This document shows positions 23,960 to 33,568 of a DNA stretch of 63,870 nt, piece by piece. The notes under the pieces are model-generated. The model was given only the letters and a program-made list of their open reading frames with translations. It did no database searches and was not told the origin of the DNA. This stretch comes from Natronococcus pandeyae (GTDB lineage Archaea; Halobacteriota; Halobacteria; Halobacteriales; Natrialbaceae): positions 1 to 63,870 of the forward strand of contig NZ_PHNJ01000021.1 of NCBI RefSeq assembly GCF_008122205.1. The letters run 5' to 3'. The first letter of the stretch is position 1. The number at the start of each line of letters is the position of its first letter. The translations under genes and the position numbers were made by a program.

Positions 23960-25114
23960 CTACTCGCCGAGCAACGTGTCACGCACCTCGTCCGCGCCTG
24001 CGACCGGCGTCGGCGCGACGTCGGTCTCCGCCGGTTCCTTCAACCCGTGGCCGGTAACGAGCGCCACGACGCTGTCCGACGGCTCGATCGATTCGCACGC
24101 GTTGATCGCGGCGACGCTCGCCGCGCTGGCCGGTTCGGCGTACACGCCGTCGACGCTCGCTAGTCGGGTCTGCCACTCGAACACCGTTTCGTCGTCGAGC
24201 GCGAGCGCGACGCCGCCGCTCTCGCGGACGGACGCCAGCGTTCGGTCCCCGTCTTCGGAATACCCCCGTAACGGGTCGGCGATGGCGCCGACCTCGGTGG
24301 TTATCGGTTCGTCCCACGGTTCTACGCTCGCACCAGTCTCGAAGGCGCGGACGATCGGGTGGCAGCCGTGGGCCTGTACGCAGACCATCTTCGGCACTTG
24401 CTTGACGAGACCGGCCTCCGCCAGCTCCTCGAATCCGCGATGCGTGCCGCCGAGCAGCGGTCCGGCACCGACGGGGACGGTTACCCAGTCGGGAGCTTCT
24501 CCAAGCCGTGCAACGATCTCGAACGCGACTGAGCGGTTCGCGGCGGCGACGTAGGGATTCGCGGAGTAGATGGCCGTCGCGTTGACGAGCCCGTCGTCCT
24601 CTGCGACCGTGTCGGCGAGGGAGAAGCAATCGCTGAACGTCCCGTCGACGGCGAACACGGAGACGCCGTGTGCGGCGACCTGCGAGAGCTTGGCGGTGCC
24701 CGTTCCCTGCGGCACAAGGACGGCACAGGCAATCCGCGCGCGTGCGGCGTACGCGGCGACGCTCGTCGCGGTATTGCCGGTGCTTGCGACGACGATTCCC
24801 TCGTACGGCGTGCTCTCGTCGACGACGGAAGACGCGATGACCGAACTCCCCCGATCTTTGAACGACGCGGTCGGGTTGAGCGACTCGAGTTTCCCGAACG
24901 CCGTGGGAGCGACGGAATTGAGTGCTGCGGTCGGCGTCTCGCCCTCACCCATGCGAACTCGCGGGGCCGCAGCCGGCAACGCTTTCCACGGATTCTCGAG
25001 TGCAGCGCAAAGGCTGTCGCGGGATGTTCGGTACTCAAGGAACGTTCCGCACTCACGACACCGTGGTCGCGTCGCCGCTCTGTCACCGCTGCACTGCGGA
25101 CAAAAGAACGACAC
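23960..25114 (-). CDS. Threonine-synthase-like PLP enzyme
   Basis: 384 aa. An N-terminal zinc ribbon (Cys5, Cys8, Cys19 and Cys22: FCPQCS..RCREC) precedes a fold-type II PLP domain. The Schiff-base Lys86 lies in NPTASFKDRG, STGNTATSVAAYAARA is the phosphate-side loop, and VPVGAGPLLGGTHRGFEEL the glycine-rich phosphate-binding loop. Threonine synthase releases phosphate from O-phosphohomoserine. A plasmid copy inside a catabolic cluster more likely performs a related beta/gamma-elimination or dehydratase reaction. It is 2 bp from the ABC ATPase gene, so it belongs to the importer operon. Confidence 0.82.
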   Translation of the reverse strand: MSFFCPQCSGDRAATRPRCRECGTFLEYRTSRDSLCAALENPWKALPAAAPRVRMGEGETPTAALNSVAPTAFGKLESLNPTASFKDRGSSVIASSVVDESTPYEGIVVASTGNTATSVAAYAARARIACAVLVPQGTGTAKLSQVAAHGVSVFAVDGTFSDCFSLADTVAEDDGLVNATAIYSANPYVAAANRSVAFEIVARLGEAPDWVTVPVGAGPLLGGTHRGFEELAEAGLVKQVPKMVCVQAHGCHPIVRAFETGASVEPWDEPITTEVGAIADPLRGYSEDGDRTLASVRESGGVALALDDETVFEWQTRLASVDGVYAEPASAASVAAINACESIEPSDSVVALVTGHGLKEPAETDVAPTPVAGADEVRDTLLGE

Positions 25115-25116
25115 GG

Positions 25117-26220
25117 TCAGAAGTACGCCTCGCCACTTTTCGGGTCGAAGAGGTGAACCGACTCCGGGTTGACCCGAACGGTTACCTCGTCACCACGTGA
25201 GAGGCTGTTCATCACGTTGACGTTCGCAGACTGGGAAACGAGCGATTCCTCGAGATCCGACTGCAGGTAGTACCAGTTGTAGTCCCCGAACGTCTCAACG
25301 ACGTCGACGGTCGCACTAAACGCCGGCCATCCCGACTCTCCGTCGTCGCCGAGGTACATCGACTCGGGGCGGACGCCAACCCGGACATCTGATCGCGGTA
25401 CCGAGAGGTACTGGTCGCGGTGGCGCTCTGGAAGGTCGAGAGAGATGCCGCCGGCGTCGAGTCGAACTGCACCGTTCTCGACGATGTTCGCGTCGAAGAG
25501 GTTGATGCTCGGCGACCCGATGAAATCGGCGACGAACTCGTTGTCCGGCTCGTGATACAGGTCAAGCGAGGGTCCGAACTGCTGAACTTCGCCCTCGTTG
25601 AGCAGGAGAATCTCGTCGGCAATGGTCATCGCATCCTCCTGGTTGTGCGTGACATGGACGAACGTCGTTCCGAGCTCCTGCTGGATACGCGCCAGTTCAG
25701 TGCGCATCTCTAATCGCAGTTTCTCGTCCAGCGAAGAAAGCGGCTCGTCGAGCAAGATCACCTCTGGCTTCCGGACGAGCGACCGACCGAGCGCGACCCG
25801 TTGTTGCTGACCGCCGGAAAGCTCGCTCGGTGGTTGGTCCAGTTTGTCCTCGATCTGGAGCACTGCCGCGATCTCTTCGATCCGAGCGTTGCGCTCTTCT
25901 TTGTCGACGCCCTCCATCTGGAGGCCGAACCCCATGTTCTCGCGAACCGACTTGTGGTTCCACAGCGCCAGACTCTGGAACACCATGCTCAGGTTACGGT
26001 GCCGCGGTGGTTGGTCGGTAACGACTTCGCCGTCGATCAGTACGTCGCCACGAGTCGGCGTCTCCAGCCCGGCGATCATTCGCAGCGTCGTCGACTTTCC
26101 GCAGCCGGAGGGACCGAGGATCATTGTGTAGGCGCCCTCCGTAAACTCGATTGCGATGTCGTCGACGGCGACGAGCGATCCATACTCCTTCGTTACGTGG
26201 TCCAGTTCTATCTTGGTCAT
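25117..26220 (-). CDS. ABC importer ATP-binding protein (MalK/UgpC type)
   Basis: 367 aa from the ATG at 26220 (MTKIELDHVTKEYGS). Walker A GPSGCGKST, the Q-loop in MVFQSLALWNH, signature LSGGQQQR, Walker B with DEPLSSLDEKLR and the H-loop in HVTHNQEDA are all intact. The C-terminal third (from about 240) is a TOBE domain of the carbohydrate-import class. It hydrolyses ATP to drive uptake through the two downstream-listed permeases (genes run right to left). The start is 2 bp from the stop of the second permease. Confidence 0.93.
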   Translation of the reverse strand: MTKIELDHVTKEYGSLVAVDDIAIEFTEGAYTMILGPSGCGKSTTLRMIAGLETPTRGDVLIDGEVVTDQPPRHRNLSMVFQSLALWNHKSVRENMGFGLQMEGVDKEERNARIEEIAAVLQIEDKLDQPPSELSGGQQQRVALGRSLVRKPEVILLDEPLSSLDEKLRLEMRTELARIQQELGTTFVHVTHNQEDAMTIADEILLLNEGEVQQFGPSLDLYHEPDNEFVADFIGSPSINLFDANIVENGAVRLDAGGISLDLPERHRDQYLSVPRSDVRVGVRPESMYLGDDGESGWPAFSATVDVVETFGDYNWYYLQSDLEESLVSQSANVNVMNSLSRGDEVTVRVNPESVHLFDPKSGEAYF

Positions 26221-26222
26221 GA

Positions 26223-27062
26223 TTAGACGACCCCCGTTCCTTTCGCGATCCCTTCGCCGAGGTACTTCGCCATCAGCCAGAACAGCGCCAGTACCGGCAC
26301 CGTCGCGATGATGCTGACGGCAGCCAGCAGCCCCCAATCGATGGCATACGCTCCGAGCAACTGGTGCAAGGCGACCGGCACGGTGTGGCTTGCCGACTCG
26401 CGCATGAGGACGAACGCGAACATGTACTCACCCCAGGACATGATGAACGCGAACGTCCCGGCGGCGATGATCCCCGGATACGAGAGCGGAACCGTGATCC
26501 GGGCGAACGCGCCGAGTTCGCTCGCACCTTCGACCAGCGCAGCCTCCTCGAGTTCCCGCGGGATGTCCTCGAGAAACGCCATGAGAATCCACATGCAAAA
26601 CGGCAACGCGAGCATCGTGTGCATGGCAATCAGCATGATCGGACTGGAGAGCAATCCGACCTGCGCGGCGAGGTAGAACACCGGCACAATCAGCGCGACG
26701 TGTGGGAACATGTAGGTCAGCAATACGAGCTTCGCTGCGCCGCCGCGACCGGGATACCGGTATCGAAGGATGCTGAATGCCCCGATCAGCGCGACCACCG
26801 TCGTCAACACCGTGGTCCCGATCGCAACGATCAAGCTATTGATAACCGACTCGTGGAAGCCAACCGAGAAGGCCTGTTCGTAGTGCGTGAAGGTGAACCC
26901 GCCGGGAAGCAACCCGACGTCGCCGTACACCGCATCGGTCGGTTCGACCGACGTCTTGAACATCCAGTAGAAGGGGAACAGGAACACCACGAGCGCGACT
27001 GCGAGAAGGCCAAATCGGAGGCCCGTCACCGCCCGTCGGCGGGTCGTGTAATTCGCACTCAT
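26223..27062 (-). CDS. ABC importer permease 2 (MalG/UgpE type)
   Basis: 279 aa from the ATG at 27062, overlapping the stop of permease 1 by 4 bp. It has six membrane helices, beginning FGLLAVALVVFLFPFYWMFKTS. The cytoplasmic EAA loop reads EEAALVEGASELGAFARITVPL, which docks on the ATPase. It forms the membrane channel with permease 1. MalG-like homologues carry carbohydrates and polyols. Confidence 0.92.
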   Translation of the reverse strand: MSANYTTRRRAVTGLRFGLLAVALVVFLFPFYWMFKTSVEPTDAVYGDVGLLPGGFTFTHYEQAFSVGFHESVINSLIVAIGTTVLTTVVALIGAFSILRYRYPGRGGAAKLVLLTYMFPHVALIVPVFYLAAQVGLLSSPIMLIAMHTMLALPFCMWILMAFLEDIPRELEEAALVEGASELGAFARITVPLSYPGIIAAGTFAFIMSWGEYMFAFVLMRESASHTVPVALHQLLGAYAIDWGLLAAVSIIATVPVLALFWLMAKYLGEGIAKGTGVV

Positions 27063-27973
27063 CCGAAGGTCCCTCCTTTGAACTCCTCTTGCTGGAAGTA
27101 CGCGACGACGAACGCGACCAACATCAGGAACAGCACGACGCTGACGGCCGTGCCGCGTCCGATGTTCTGGAGATTGAATGCAATGTCGTAAATGAACACC
27201 GGCAACGTCGTCGTGACGCCGACCGGGCCGCCTTCCGTGAGCAGCCACACCATGTCGAAGATGTTGAACGTCAGGAGCACGCCGAGCAGTCCGAGGATCG
27301 TCAGCGAGCCCTGGAGGTGCGGAACGGTGACGTGGTAGAACTCCTGGAGCAGTCCTGCTCCCTCGACTCTCGCGGCCTCGTACTCCTCCTGTGGAATCGT
27401 CTGGAGGACGGCGAACACCACCAGCGCGACCAGCGGCGTCCAGCGCCACACGTTCACCAGCGTGACCGTCGCGAGCGCGTACGACGTCTCGGTCAGCGGG
27501 TTGACCGCACCGCTCAGGACGCCGAATTCGACCGCCCAGTAGTTGAGCGGGCCGTACGACGAGTTGAACAGCCATCTCCATGTGATGGCAGTTACCGCTG
27601 TCGGGACGACGAACGGCACCAGCATGACGGTTCGGATGGCGTCTCTGCCGAAGAATTTCTCGTGCAGTAACAGCGCGATGCCAATGCCGAACGCGCCCTG
27701 TAACACGATGTTACCGACGGTCCAGACGATACTGTACCACGTGAAGGTCCAGAATCCGTCGTGGGAAACCAGCCACTGGTAGTGCTCGAGTCCCACGAAC
27801 TGGCCCGTTCCCAGGTCCGTGAAACTGATCTGAACTGCGTTGAGAAACGGGTAGACGATTGTCACGAGAACCAGCGCAACTGCCGGGGTGACGAGCGCGA
27901 TACCAATCAGCGTCCCTTTGCGCTCTATGCCCTCGAGGCGATCGCGAAACGCGAACTGATCGGCAAAACTCAT
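27059..27973 (-). CDS. ABC importer permease 1 (MalF/UgpA type)
   Basis: 304 aa with six to seven predicted helices (first: LIGIALVTPAVALVLVTIVY). The EAA loop is EYEAARVEGAGLLQEFYHVTVP. N-terminal LTEKG-like segments are replaced by a hydrophilic 20-residue start. It partners permease 2, to which it is translationally coupled, and lies 12 bp after the binding-protein gene. Confidence 0.92.
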   Translation of the reverse strand: MSFADQFAFRDRLEGIERKGTLIGIALVTPAVALVLVTIVYPFLNAVQISFTDLGTGQFVGLEHYQWLVSHDGFWTFTWYSIVWTVGNIVLQGAFGIGIALLLHEKFFGRDAIRTVMLVPFVVPTAVTAITWRWLFNSSYGPLNYWAVEFGVLSGAVNPLTETSYALATVTLVNVWRWTPLVALVVFAVLQTIPQEEYEAARVEGAGLLQEFYHVTVPHLQGSLTILGLLGVLLTFNIFDMVWLLTEGGPVGVTTTLPVFIYDIAFNLQNIGRGTAVSVVLFLMLVAFVVAYFQQEEFKGGTFG

Positions 27974-27985
27974 CGCGAGTCCCTC

Positions 27986-29359
27986 CTACAGCTCATCGCT
28001 CCGTTCCACCTCGAGTACTTCTTCGATTCGTTCCTGGCCCCACTCGGCGGCCTCCTCCGGCGGACGCTCGTTGACGATGAGTTCCTGCACGACCTCGGCG
28101 AGAACGTGCGACCCCTCCAGTTCGCCGACGCTCGGGAGGTAGAGGTCGTTCTCGATGTGCATTTCGCGGAACCCGTAGATTGTGGCGTCCGGGATCGCGT
28201 CAAACTGGGTCTGGACCATTTCCTCGTTCTGACTGATGAGGTCGTGGTCCCAGAACGCGTCGGCGTCCTCGCCGTCTTCGGTCACCGGGAGGTACAGCGT
28301 CGGCTCCGTGCGGGCCAGCCACTCTCCGTAGACGTCGGGCTGGTGAAGCCACTCGACGAACTCGCCGATCGCATCGAGCGCGTCCTCGTTGAATACCATG
28401 ATGTTGTTCACGTAGTGGACGCTCCCCGGTTGACCGTCGTCGGGGTACGGCTGCTGGATTGCCTCCCACTGATCGGCGTGATCGGTCTCCTGCAGGCCCC
28501 GAATCCACGACGAGAAGCCGTTCGTCGCGAACGTCGTTTCCTGGAAGAGCGACCGCTCCCACTCGGCCCAGCCCCAGCCGGTCGCGTCCGGTGGGCTCGC
28601 CGCATCGAACCACTCTGCGTAGAACTCGAGCGTCTCGACCGTCTCCGGCGTGTCGAACATAATCCCCCCGTCGGGCCCGTACACGTAGGCGTCGTTGTTG
28701 ATCATCAGGGTATACAGGTTCTGGGTGGTCCAGAGATTCCGGTTGGCGGGGAGGCAGATGCCGTACTCGTCGGCGTCGGCATCCGTAACGTCGCTCGTCG
28801 CCTCGAGCCAGTCGTCCCAGCCGTCGGGCGGCCAGGCGTCGGCATCTTCGTAAACGTCCGCCCGATGGTGGTTGAGATACACCATGTCCCACATCGGAAC
28901 GCCCCACGTCCCGCCGTCGTACTGGAACGGTCGGACGGTCGGGTCGAAGAACGATCGTTCGTCGTCGATCCGCTCTACGAGGTCGGTGACGTCGACGAGG
29001 TCTCCACGGGACTGGAACGTCATCGTGAACGCTGGGAGCGAGAACATGAAGTCCGGCTCTTCGCCGGCGTCCAGCGCCGATGTGAGCGCGCCGAACACTT
29101 CGTCCCAGTTCTGCGGTTCCTGGGTGATGGTGATCTCGTCGTGTTCCTCGTTGAAGCGGTCGGTAAACTCTTCGAAGACGTCGACTCGATGCGGGACGCC
29201 TTCTTGGTGCCAGAAGGTCAGTTCGTCCTCTTCGAAGACCTCGTCGTCGCCGCCGATACAACCGGCGAGGCTTACCGTTGCTGCTGCCCCCGTCGTGCCG
29301 ACGAACGTACGTCGCGAAACCCTGCGTTCGTCGTCCCCATGGGTGTTACTCTCTTTCAT
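27986..29359 (-). CDS. ABC importer solute-binding lipoprotein
   Basis: 457 aa from the ATG at 29359 (MKESNTHGDDERR). SRRTFVGTTGAAATVSLAGC is a Tat signal with lipobox, so the protein is anchored on the outer face of the membrane. The mature part begins with an acidic linker, then ELTFWHQEGVP and EEFTDRFNEEHDEITI, typical of carbohydrate (family 1/UgpB-like) binding proteins. It is the first gene of the importer operon (binding protein, permeases, ATPase, threonine-synthase-like). The ligand is unknown. Several Trp in the middle (GWGWAEWERS) suggest stacking against a sugar or aromatic group. Confidence 0.9.
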   Translation of the reverse strand: MKESNTHGDDERRVSRRTFVGTTGAAATVSLAGCIGGDDEVFEEDELTFWHQEGVPHRVDVFEEFTDRFNEEHDEITITQEPQNWDEVFGALTSALDAGEEPDFMFSLPAFTMTFQSRGDLVDVTDLVERIDDERSFFDPTVRPFQYDGGTWGVPMWDMVYLNHHRADVYEDADAWPPDGWDDWLEATSDVTDADADEYGICLPANRNLWTTQNLYTLMINNDAYVYGPDGGIMFDTPETVETLEFYAEWFDAASPPDATGWGWAEWERSLFQETTFATNGFSSWIRGLQETDHADQWEAIQQPYPDDGQPGSVHYVNNIMVFNEDALDAIGEFVEWLHQPDVYGEWLARTEPTLYLPVTEDGEDADAFWDHDLISQNEEMVQTQFDAIPDATIYGFREMHIENDLYLPSVGELEGSHVLAEVVQELIVNERPPEEAAEWGQERIEEVLEVERSDEL

Positions 29360-29467
29360 TGTGGCCCATTTAAGAGTTGTATCGTCCACGACAAATAGAT
29401 TTTGGGTAGCGAACAGACGATCGTGAGAAGGATTAACGGGGGATCCGACCGAAACGTCACCTGAGAC

Positions 29468-30421
29468 ATGAAGTTCAGTATTGATCTCGGCGGGATGTAC
29501 GAACCGCCCGGCTACTACCTGGACCGCGCCGAATGCGTCGAAGCAGCCGGGTTCGATGCGCTGTGGTTCGGAGATCACTTTCAGCCGTGGTTTCACTCGG
29601 GCGGACGAGCGCCGTTCGCCTACGCCTGGATTCCGGCGGCGCTAGAGCGAACGGACTCGATTCCGGTCGGCGTATTTGTGACGCCACCGCTGTACCGGTA
29701 CCATCCGCTCGTCGTCGCCAACGCGACGGCGACCATCGACGAACTGTACCCCGGCCGGTTCCGGTTCGGGGCCGGAACCGGAGAGCGGATGAACGAAGAG
29801 CCGTTCGTCGACGAGTGGCCGTCGTGGGACGAACGCGCGGCGCGAACGCGCGAAGCCCTCGAGATCATCGAGCAGTACTGGACGAGCGACGAGTTCTTCG
29901 GCTACGACGGCAAACACTTCTCGTTCGAGACGGTCTACCCCTACGAGCAGCCGACGAGCGACCTCGACGTCTACTTTTCAGCGACCGGTCCCAAGAGCGC
30001 GCGACTCGCCGCCGAGTACGGCGACCACCTCGTCACCATCGCCGGCGTCCCCGATGTCGAAGATCGGGTCGTTCGGACATACCGCGAGCACGGCGGTGAC
30101 GGTGAGGTCATCTTCCAGACCGTCGGCGGCTACGGCGACGTCGACCGGCTCTGCGAACGCGTGATGAACTCGTTTGCCAGTACACTCGTGCCGAAGAACG
30201 TCGACGAAGCGGATCCGCGGGAGCTCGAGGCCTCGACCGAGGAGGTCACCCGCGAGGAACTCGAGGAGGCGTTCCTGTTTGCCAGCGCTCCCGCCGACGT
30301 CTTGGAGTGGATCGACCGGCAGGAGGAGAAGGGTGCCGACCACGTCGTCGTTACCGACGTTAGTTACGAGCAGGACGAGTTCTACGAGACCGCCGCCGAC
30401 GAGATCCTGCCCGAACTGTAA
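29468..30421 (+). CDS. Luciferase-like (LLM) oxidoreductase 2, probably F420-dependent
   Basis: 317 aa. AAGFDALWFGDHFQPWFHS at the start, IPVGVFVTPPLYRYHP and GAGTGERMNE are hallmarks of the F420-dependent glucose-6-phosphate dehydrogenase-like branch. FFGYDGKHFSFETVYPYEQP, then YFSATGPKSARLAAEYGD, complete the barrel. F420 is abundant in haloarchaea, so F420 use is likely although not proven. It diverges from the importer operon (108 bp apart) and is followed by the enolase-superfamily gene, so it opens a rightward operon. Confidence 0.84.
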   Translation: MKFSIDLGGMYEPPGYYLDRAECVEAAGFDALWFGDHFQPWFHSGGRAPFAYAWIPAALERTDSIPVGVFVTPPLYRYHPLVVANATATIDELYPGRFRFGAGTGERMNEEPFVDEWPSWDERAARTREALEIIEQYWTSDEFFGYDGKHFSFETVYPYEQPTSDLDVYFSATGPKSARLAAEYGDHLVTIAGVPDVEDRVVRTYREHGGDGEVIFQTVGGYGDVDRLCERVMNSFASTLVPKNVDEADPRELEASTEEVTREELEEAFLFASAPADVLEWIDRQEEKGADHVVVTDVSYEQDEFYETAADEILPEL

Positions 30422-30447
30422 AGGTGAGCGCTACTGAATGCAGAATC

Positions 30448-31554
30448 ATGCAGATCACTCGGGTGACCATCCACCGGTACGAGATCCCGCTCGACGAACC
30501 GTTCGTCACCGCGCTCAAACCGATTCCGGAACTCGAGCGCGTTCTGCTGGAAGTCGAAACGGACGGCGGGATCGTCGGATGGGGTGAAGGCGCACCGGCG
30601 TACGAGGTGACGGGAGAGACGCAGGGATCGACCGTCGCGGTACTCAAGGAGGTGATCGGGCCGTTGATCCTCGAGAAGGATCCGATCGCTGTCGAGCGCG
30701 TCGTCGACGACGTCTGGAGTCTCGTCGACGGCGCCCCATCCGCGCGGGCGGCCGTCGAAATCGCACTGCAGGATATCCGGGGGAAAGCCGCGGGGATGCC
30801 GCTGTACCGGCTGCTTGGTGGCGCCGCCGCGGAACCGACGCTGTCGGCCCCGAAGGTACTGAGCATCAAATCTCCCGAGGAGATGGCGAGCGACGCGGCC
30901 GACGCGGTCGAGTCGGGATACGAGCAGATCAAAATCAAGGTCGGCGACGAGCCCGCGACGGACATCCGGCGCGTGCAGGCGATCGACGAGGCGGTGCCCG
31001 ACCGGACCAGTCTGAAGGCCGACGCCAATCAGGGCTGGCGCGATGCCAAGACGACACTCGAGGCTCTCCGAGAGATCGAGGAGTTCCTCGATGTGATCGA
31101 ACAGCCCGTTTCGAAGGAGAACATCGCGGATCTCGTCTTCCTGCGCAAGCGACTCGACGTTCCCATAATGCCTGACGAGAGCGTCGAGACGGCGAGCGAT
31201 GCCAGCGATTTGATCCGCCGTGGCGCGGGCGATCTGTACAATATCAAGCTGATGAAAACCGGCGGCATCTCCGAAGCGGCGAGGCTGAACGCGGTCGCGG
31301 AGGCAGCAAACCGACCGACGCAGATCGGATCGATGGTCGAGGGACATGTCGGCACTGCCGCAGGCGTCCACTTCGCGGCGGCGCTCGACAACGTGATCTG
31401 GAACGAGATGGTCGGACCATTCATGACGACGACGGGTGTGACCGACCTCTCGTATGATCTACCGCGAATCGAGGTGAGCGGGCCTGGACTCGGCGTCGGC
31501 GTCGACCGCGACGCGCTCGCGGAGCTCCGGAGCGAGAAGCTGGTGATCGAGTGA
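30448..31554 (+). CDS. Enolase-superfamily enzyme, dipeptide-epimerase-like
   Basis: 368 aa from the ATG at 30448 (MQITRVTIHRYEIPL). The MLE-subgroup catalytic set is complete: KIKVG with Lys162 and Lys164, metal ligands Asp192 (DANQGW), Glu219 (EQP) and Asp243 (DES), and Lys267 (NIKLMKTGG). This pattern fits L-Ala-D/L-Glu (dipeptide) epimerases or N-succinylamino-acid racemases better than sugar dehydratases. The next gene, a peptidase or deacylase, starts within its stop codon, so substrate and product probably carry an N-acyl or peptide bond. Confidence 0.85.
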   Translation: MQITRVTIHRYEIPLDEPFVTALKPIPELERVLLEVETDGGIVGWGEGAPAYEVTGETQGSTVAVLKEVIGPLILEKDPIAVERVVDDVWSLVDGAPSARAAVEIALQDIRGKAAGMPLYRLLGGAAAEPTLSAPKVLSIKSPEEMASDAADAVESGYEQIKIKVGDEPATDIRRVQAIDEAVPDRTSLKADANQGWRDAKTTLEALREIEEFLDVIEQPVSKENIADLVFLRKRLDVPIMPDESVETASDASDLIRRGAGDLYNIKLMKTGGISEAARLNAVAEAANRPTQIGSMVEGHVGTAAGVHFAAALDNVIWNEMVGPFMTTTGVTDLSYDLPRIEVSGPGLGVGVDRDALAELRSEKLVIE

Positions 31555-32708
31555 TGAACGTCGATCGCGACGAACTGGTCTCCCTAACCGCGGCGCTGGT
31601 CGGTAAACCGAGCGAGAACCCGCCGGGCGACGAACGCCGCGTCGTCGACGCGCTGCTCGAGCGCCTTGACCGGTCTCCGATCGAGTTCGACGTGGAAACC
31701 CATGAGGCGCTGCCGGACCGGGAGAACGTCGTCGCCCGAGCCGGCAATTCGGATCGCGGTTCGGTGCTGTTGACCGGCCACACGGACGTTGTTCCGGCAG
31801 CAGCGGACGACTGGTCCGGCGATCCGTACGAACTGCGTGAGGAAGACGGCCATCTCGTCGGTCGCGGTGCCGCGGATATGAAGGGTGCACTCGCCACGAA
31901 GATCGTCGCGGCGGAGTCGTATCTCGCGTCCACAGACGATCCGGGCGAAGTGATCCTCGCGTTCGTCGTCGACGAGGAGTGGGACGGGAAAGGGACCCAG
32001 ACGCTCGTCGAACGGGGACTCACAGCCGACTATGCAATAATCGGGGAGCCGACTCGTCTCCAGACCTGCGTCGCCCAGAAGGGCGTCGCTCGGTACGAAC
32101 TCGCGGTTCGTGGCGTGAGTGCCCACTCCGGCACGCCGCAGGAGGGCGAAGATGCGGTTCTGGCGGCAGGACGTCTCCTGACTGCTTTCGAATCGATGAA
32201 CGAAGAGCTCGAGACGGAGACGAGCCACGCGCTGCTCGCGCCGGAGACGATTACCGTCACGGAGATAACCGGCGGCACTGCACCGAACGTCGTCGCCGAT
32301 CGGGCGACGCTGACTGTCGACTGGCGGTTCCTTCCGGGGCACGACCGGTCGCCGGAACGGTTCGACGAACGCGTGTCTCGCCTGATCCGCGAAACCGATC
32401 TCGGCGCGGACGTCGAGGTGTCGGTCGAGCGCCTCGTGTTCGCTCGCGCCGGCGAAATCGATCCTGGTCACGAACTCGTCGAAACGGCCGTCGAGAGCGC
32501 AGCGGACGTCGGCGTCGAAAGCGCTCCCGTCGGATTCAACGCCGCGACCGACGCCCGCTTCTTGCTGCACGACGCGGAGATTCCGACGGTGCTGTTCGGT
32601 CCGGGGAGCATCGCGGACGACGCACACACCGTCGACGAGTCTGTCGCCGTATCCGAACTGGAGGCGACGGCGAAAACCTACCGGCGCGCGCTGGATCGCC
32701 TGCTGTAG
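31554..32708 (+). CDS. M20 family metallopeptidase / deacylase (ArgE/DapE-like)
   Basis: 384 aa from the ATG at 31554, inside the TGATG junction with the epimerase gene. Metal-binding motifs are LLTGHTDVVPAA (His), GRGAADMKGALA (Asp), DEEWDGKGT (Glu) and FGPGSIADDAHTVDE (His). The GEPT motif and dimerisation-domain His (GVSAHSGTP) are present. The family removes N-acyl groups (acetylornithine, succinyl-diaminopimelate) or cleaves dipeptides. With the upstream racemase it could turn D- or modified amino acids into free L-amino acids for the aminotransferase downstream (inference). Confidence 0.87.
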   Translation: MNVDRDELVSLTAALVGKPSENPPGDERRVVDALLERLDRSPIEFDVETHEALPDRENVVARAGNSDRGSVLLTGHTDVVPAAADDWSGDPYELREEDGHLVGRGAADMKGALATKIVAAESYLASTDDPGEVILAFVVDEEWDGKGTQTLVERGLTADYAIIGEPTRLQTCVAQKGVARYELAVRGVSAHSGTPQEGEDAVLAAGRLLTAFESMNEELETETSHALLAPETITVTEITGGTAPNVVADRATLTVDWRFLPGHDRSPERFDERVSRLIRETDLGADVEVSVERLVFARAGEIDPGHELVETAVESAADVGVESAPVGFNAATDARFLLHDAEIPTVLFGPGSIADDAHTVDESVAVSELEATAKTYRRALDRLL

Positions 32709-32726
32709 GCTCGCGGCGCTGTCAGA

Positions 32727-33449
32727 TCACGTTTTCGACGGCGGGGTGAACATCCCACCGAGCGCTGCCGCGGCCTGTTCGATGCACTCCTGGCCGTCCT
32801 CGAGACGCGGCAACCCGTGCCCGGGGAGGAGCGCGTCGACGTCGTGTCCCTCCAGATTAGATACGTCGGAGCGATAATCCGCCAGCGAGGATCCGGGGAC
32901 GTTGAGCAGGCTGATCGATCCGTCGGGGTAGACCGCGTCGCCCACGAAGCAGGCTCGCTTCCCGTCGATCTGCGTCACGTAACAGACGTGGTCCGACGCG
33001 TGACCGCGGAACCGGACGACCTCGAACATCCGTCCCGCGACGGATACGTTGGTTCCCGGCTCGACCGTTCGATCCGGCCGGTAGTTCGTGAACTCGTACT
33101 CGGCCGGGTATACGTCGTCGCGCTTTGCGGCCGTGATTCCGAGTTCGTCGTCGGAACCGAGGGCGAGTAGCTCTCGGCTCGGCGACGGCGCGACGACGGG
33201 TATTGAGCGATCCTGCAGGTCCGGCCCGCCTTGCGAGTGGTCGGCGTGAGCGTGTGTTAGCACCGCTGCGACCGGCTCTCCAATCGCGTCTCGTGCGTTT
33301 TGCAGGATTCGTTCCGTGTCGCGTCCGCTGCCGGTATCGACGAGTACCGGTCCGTCGGGGGCGTCCACGAGGTACACGTTACAGTCGTAGGCGTCCGAGA
33401 GGCGCGCCTCACCGGAGCCGACGAGTGCGAGCGACGGCGTGAGTCGCAT
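32727..33449 (-). CDS. Metallo-beta-lactamase-fold hydrolase
   Basis: 240 aa from the ATG at 33449 (MRLTPSLALVGSG). The zinc site motif HAHADHSQG is followed by RGHASDHVC, a metal-bridging Asp in FVGDAVYPDG and LLPGHGLPR, so the full glyoxalase-II-like set of ligands is present. It hydrolyses an ester, thioester or lactone. Glyoxalase II-like or lactonase roles are possible. It is the only gene on the minus strand in the right half of the island and starts 120 bp from the divergent aminotransferase. Confidence 0.85.
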   Translation of the reverse strand: MRLTPSLALVGSGEARLSDAYDCNVYLVDAPDGPVLVDTGSGRDTERILQNARDAIGEPVAAVLTHAHADHSQGGPDLQDRSIPVVAPSPSRELLALGSDDELGITAAKRDDVYPAEYEFTNYRPDRTVEPGTNVSVAGRMFEVVRFRGHASDHVCYVTQIDGKRACFVGDAVYPDGSISLLNVPGSSLADYRSDVSNLEGHDVDALLPGHGLPRLEDGQECIEQAAAALGGMFTPPSKT

Positions 33450-33568
33450 ACGCACAGTACGCCACTCCCACCCTTATAATCGATTTCCCCGTCCGTCTCG
33501 AGCCGCAGTTCCCGTCGGAGCGGGCGGGCGCCAAGGTATATGTCGGTGCGCCCATCACGTTAGTTCAC

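Noticed and set aside
27761-29398. 545-aa plus-strand frame opposite the binding-protein gene
   Set aside because: Antisense shadow: the minus strand has a Tat lipobox and a binding-protein fold in an operon context.
31584-32627. 347-aa minus-strand frame opposite the M20 peptidase
   Set aside because: Antisense shadow of a gene with complete metal-binding motifs.
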